Source: SZUA-584 sp964607965
GTDB lineage: Bacteria; Bacillota; Clostridia; Christensenellales; SZUA-584
DNA: 16,957 nucleotides
Reading direction: 5' to 3'
NCBI GenBank assembly: GCA_964607965.1
Contig: CAZSMH010000039.1
Coordinates: forward strand, 1-16,957
The notes under the pieces are model-generated. The model worked only from the letters and a program-made list of their open reading frames with translations, was not told the DNA's origin and did not search any database. Made by a program: the position numbers and the translations under genes. Below, one piece after another: positions 14,752 through 16,957 of the stretch (within the stretch, counting starts at the first letter, position 1; each line of letters starts with the position of its first letter).

Positions 14752-16751
14752 AGGGTACCACTCCAAGTATAATATTTTACGTAATCAATCAGCATTGTTT
14801 GAGGAAATGAGGTGGTCTTATCCGGTTTTCCCGGCCAGTCGCCTCCAATGGCGGTATTGAGATATAGAAACATCTTGCAGTCGGGAATGTTTGTTTCCAC
14901 AGAATAAGTCTCAATACCGTCAATGAACCATTTGACGCTTTTATCTTTCCACTCAAGTGTATAGACGTGAAAATCCTGCGTATAATCTTCGCCTTTATAA
15001 GCCATATGAAAGGTTTTTTTCTTATCAGCAGCAAGATAATGCATAACATGCCAAATGGTGCCCGGTTCGTGCCCGAGAAATTCTACGATATCTATCTCCG
15101 GAAGGGCAGCGCCCGAGGACGGTATCATCCAGAATGCAGGGAAAATGCCTTTCCCGATAGGCAGCTTGGCTTTGATTTCTATTTTTCCGTATAACGGCAG
15201 CTTCTTATTGTCGGTTGTTACAGCACCAGAATAATATTTGCCGTCTGCTTTTTCGCTTAACAGCTTAAGGAAGCCGTCGCCGACAGATACGTTCTCACGC
15301 CTGTATATCTGCAGCTCTTCGTTTTTTGAAGTCTTTGAATCTACAACGCTCCATATCTGTTCGTCAAGCGCAGTACCGTCGAAGTTGTCTTCCCATTCGA
15401 GTTTCCATTCTTCGGTTAAAGCCGTGCTTGCCGGTGCCTGCCTTATTATGTCGGCATTGTAGACTTCGGATACCGTGACGCACTTTATTTGAGACTGTTT
15501 ACGCGAAAGGTAGTCTATTATCTTTTTAAAGTTCTCCAAATCATATTTTGTTGCTTCATCCGCCGGAGTTTCTACAGAATGGAACAATAATATAAGCCAC
15601 AGGTCATTTTCTATAGCATAATCTATCCAATCAAAAACCGTTTCGGGGGGTACGTCGGCGGCAGCTTCCATAAACCCAAGCTTTAAGGGGTTTGATATCG
15701 GCAGATAATTAAATTTCGACCAGACAGGTCTTGAGGTAACGGCGAGGCTTGAGACAATTTTTTCTACTGTTTCGTTTGTGCTGCAGTACGGAGGAACAAA
15801 GTGGTCTAAAGCGCGGGTATAGCCGTTTGATTCAAGATATTCAAAACAAGTTTGAATCTCATTTTCAATTTCTTCGGGTTCAAGGCTGGCCAAATCTTTG
15901 TGCATGTCGGTATGATTGACAAAATCCCAGCCTGATTGGTACATCTGCTCAAGCTCAGCGTCACTGCAAAAAGCAGGCAGGTTAACCTGCGCGCTTACCA
16001 CTGAGAGTATGCCTTTGATATTGTTTTGCTCCATAAGAGGATAAGCAGCCGTGTATGTGGATTTCCACCCGTCGTCGAACCATATACTGCAAAGCGGATA
16101 TGCTCCGTAGGTGCTTATTTCTCTGACAGTCAGCGCAGCTTCCAAACTGCCCTTTGTTTCAAACGCTATTTTTACTGTGCTTATCTTGTCCCAGCTGGGT
16201 AAGCCCGAACCTACTGCGAAATCTCCCTTGTTAATAATAATTTCGCTGTCGCCCTGCGATAAAAACGGAAGCAGGTTGCACTCGAAATAATTAGCATGGC
16301 TTAAGTCTTCCATCAGATAAAGCGTTGCCCAGCTTATATTTTCAATATTCTTCGCAGTAATATCGAGAAACAGATACGACGAAAGATTTATAAAACCGTC
16401 AAACTTCCTTGACATACTGGCTGTATTTGCAGTACCGGAAAGAGTAATGCTTCCTGTATTGACGGTATTTATTGTTGCTCCGCTCCAAAGGGACGGTTGC
16501 AGGAAATCATCGATTTTTGTGCGGCTTTTGAGAAGCTGTTTTACAGGATATAACTTGTTTGATTGTGTATATTCAAACAAAGTTTGAGCGCTCTCTTGCT
16601 GAATTATACTGGCCTGAGCTGATACGTTTTGCGCTTCACTGGTATGATTTAACTTTGAGGCAAGCAAATAAAACTGGACATTGAGCAGAATAATCAGCGC
16701 CATTAAAATTATTGATATAAAAAGAGAAGCTTTTAAACTGTTAATCTTCAT
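14748..16751 (-). CDS. Membrane-anchored CE4 polysaccharide deacetylase-GH16 hydrolase fusion
   Basis: A predicted cell-surface enzyme with two catalytic domains on one chain. From ATG 16751 it has 667 residues: an N-terminal membrane anchor (about 6-32), a linker, a beta-rich region of possible carbohydrate-binding type (about 85-215), a NodB/CE4 deacetylase domain (about 217-435) and a GH16 domain (about 448-667). In CE4 the metal and catalytic residues are visible: FDDG (Asp226, Asp227), HTDMH (His280, His284), PPY (320-322, lacking the usual preceding Arg) and His391 (LLFHS). GH16 has the intact EIDIVE motif (Glu552 nucleophile, Asp554, Glu557 acid/base), as in laminarinase-like members. 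GGGGG lies about eight bases before ATG; a TTG reading from 16850 lacks a binding site. It overlaps and precedes the synthase gene, so the natural substrate is probably that synthase's product. Confidence 0.88.
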   Translation of the reverse strand: MKINSLKASLFISIILMALIILLNVQFYLLASKLNHTSEAQNVSAQASIIQQESAQTLFEYTQSNKLYPVKQLLKSRTKIDDFLQPSLWSGATINTVNTGSITLSGTANTASMSRKFDGFINLSSYLFLDITAKNIENISWATLYLMEDLSHANYFECNLLPFLSQGDSEIIINKGDFAVGSGLPSWDKISTVKIAFETKGSLEAALTVREISTYGAYPLCSIWFDDGWKSTYTAAYPLMEQNNIKGILSVVSAQVNLPAFCSDAELEQMYQSGWDFVNHTDMHKDLASLEPEEIENEIQTCFEYLESNGYTRALDHFVPPYCSTNETVEKIVSSLAVTSRPVWSKFNYLPISNPLKLGFMEAAADVPPETVFDWIDYAIENDLWLILLFHSVETPADEATKYDLENFKKIIDYLSRKQSQIKCVTVSEVYNADIIRQAPASTALTEEWKLEWEDNFDGTALDEQIWSVVDSKTSKNEELQIYRRENVSVGDGFLKLLSEKADGKYYSGAVTTDNKKLPLYGKIEIKAKLPIGKGIFPAFWMIPSSGAALPEIDIVEFLGHEPGTIWHVMHYLAADKKKTFHMAYKGEDYTQDFHVYTLEWKDKSVKWFIDGIETYSVETNIPDCKMFLYLNTAIGGDWPGKPDKTTSFPQTMLIDYVKYYTWSGTL

Positions 16752-16957
16752 AATCGGCCCCCGTTTTTTGAGAATTCCCAATACCAAAAAAATTAAACCT
16801 GCCGATATTGTTTTTAGTAAAAACTCTGCCAGCTTATAAGTTGTGGTCAAGCTTATCTGCAGTCATATACAAGCTATGACCGGAAGAAAAAAGATATGAT
16901 AGAACTAAAAAAAATTTATTTGCATGTGCATACTAAATAGTGATTATTTAATAAAAA
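16752..16957. other. Upstream region of the polysaccharide pair; no gene identified
   Basis: AT-rich at the outer end. On the minus strand the coding frame stays open to a TTG at 16850 and then meets a stop, and that extra stretch encodes another hydrophobic segment, so a longer N terminus with two membrane helices cannot be fully excluded. I see no convincing -35/-10 pair, and the window ends before any other gene. Confidence 0.4.

Noticed and set aside
14752..14766. TTG start for the glycosyltransferase at 14766
   Set aside because: The likely GGAG site falls inside this stretch, and the ATG at 14751 forms the usual ATGA coupling with the upstream stop.
16752..16850. Longer N terminus of the CE4-GH16 protein from a TTG at 16850
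   Set aside because: No binding site precedes the TTG, while the ATG at 16751 has a G-rich site. It encodes a hydrophobic stretch, so it is kept as a minor alternative only.

Overview
The window looks like chromosomal DNA from a low-to-mid GC member of the Firmicutes, most likely class Clostridia. The reasons are a contiguous acc/fab cluster using FabK as the enoyl-ACP reductase, strong GGAGG-type ribosome binding sites, sigma-A promoters with TTGACA boxes, several TTG/GTG starts, a GTP-type PEP carboxykinase and AT-rich intergenic DNA. I cannot name the species. No rRNA, tRNA, CRISPR array, transposase, integrase or phage gene was recognised.

Left part (1-1945): the 3' end of pckG (GTP-dependent PEP carboxykinase, truncated by the window edge) ends at a clear intrinsic terminator followed by a second perfect hairpin. 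Next is a lone 112-residue protein rich in Arg and Cys, without Lys, with four FPR motifs and three tandem seven-residue repeats. A possible sporulation-type promoter precedes it. A 547-base AT-rich gap follows, with two imperfect hairpins and, at its right end, a near-consensus promoter overlapped and followed by inverted repeats.

Central part (1946-11029): an apparently complete type II fatty acid synthesis operon of eleven genes, accB-accC-accD-accA-fabH-acpP-fabK-fabD-fabG-fabF-fabZ. Genes overlap or are at most about 21 bases apart, with one promoter in front and one intrinsic terminator behind. It encodes acetyl-CoA carboxylase (biotin carrier, biotin carboxylase, two carboxyltransferase subunits), malonyl transfer to ACP, KASIII initiation, the carrier protein, and the four elongation-cycle activities. 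No fapR, fabT, birA, acpS or plsX is present, so its regulator is not obvious; the palindromes at the promoter are the best candidate control sites.

Right part (11030-16957): a DtxR/MntR-type metalloregulator on the plus strand with its own promoter and altered metal-ligand positions. Convergent to it is a minus-strand pair, an ornithine/alanine racemase-like PLP enzyme translationally coupled to a GNAT acetyltransferase. Finally there is a minus-strand pair: a membrane-anchored protein fusing a CE4 polysaccharide deacetylase to a GH16 glucanase-type hydrolase, coupled by an ATGA overlap to a processive, membrane-embedded family 2 glycosyltransferase and closed by a terminator. This last pair has the logic of an extracellular polysaccharide synthase with its own processing enzyme, comparable in design to PgaC/PgaB but with a different hydrolase, and is the most interesting object in the window.
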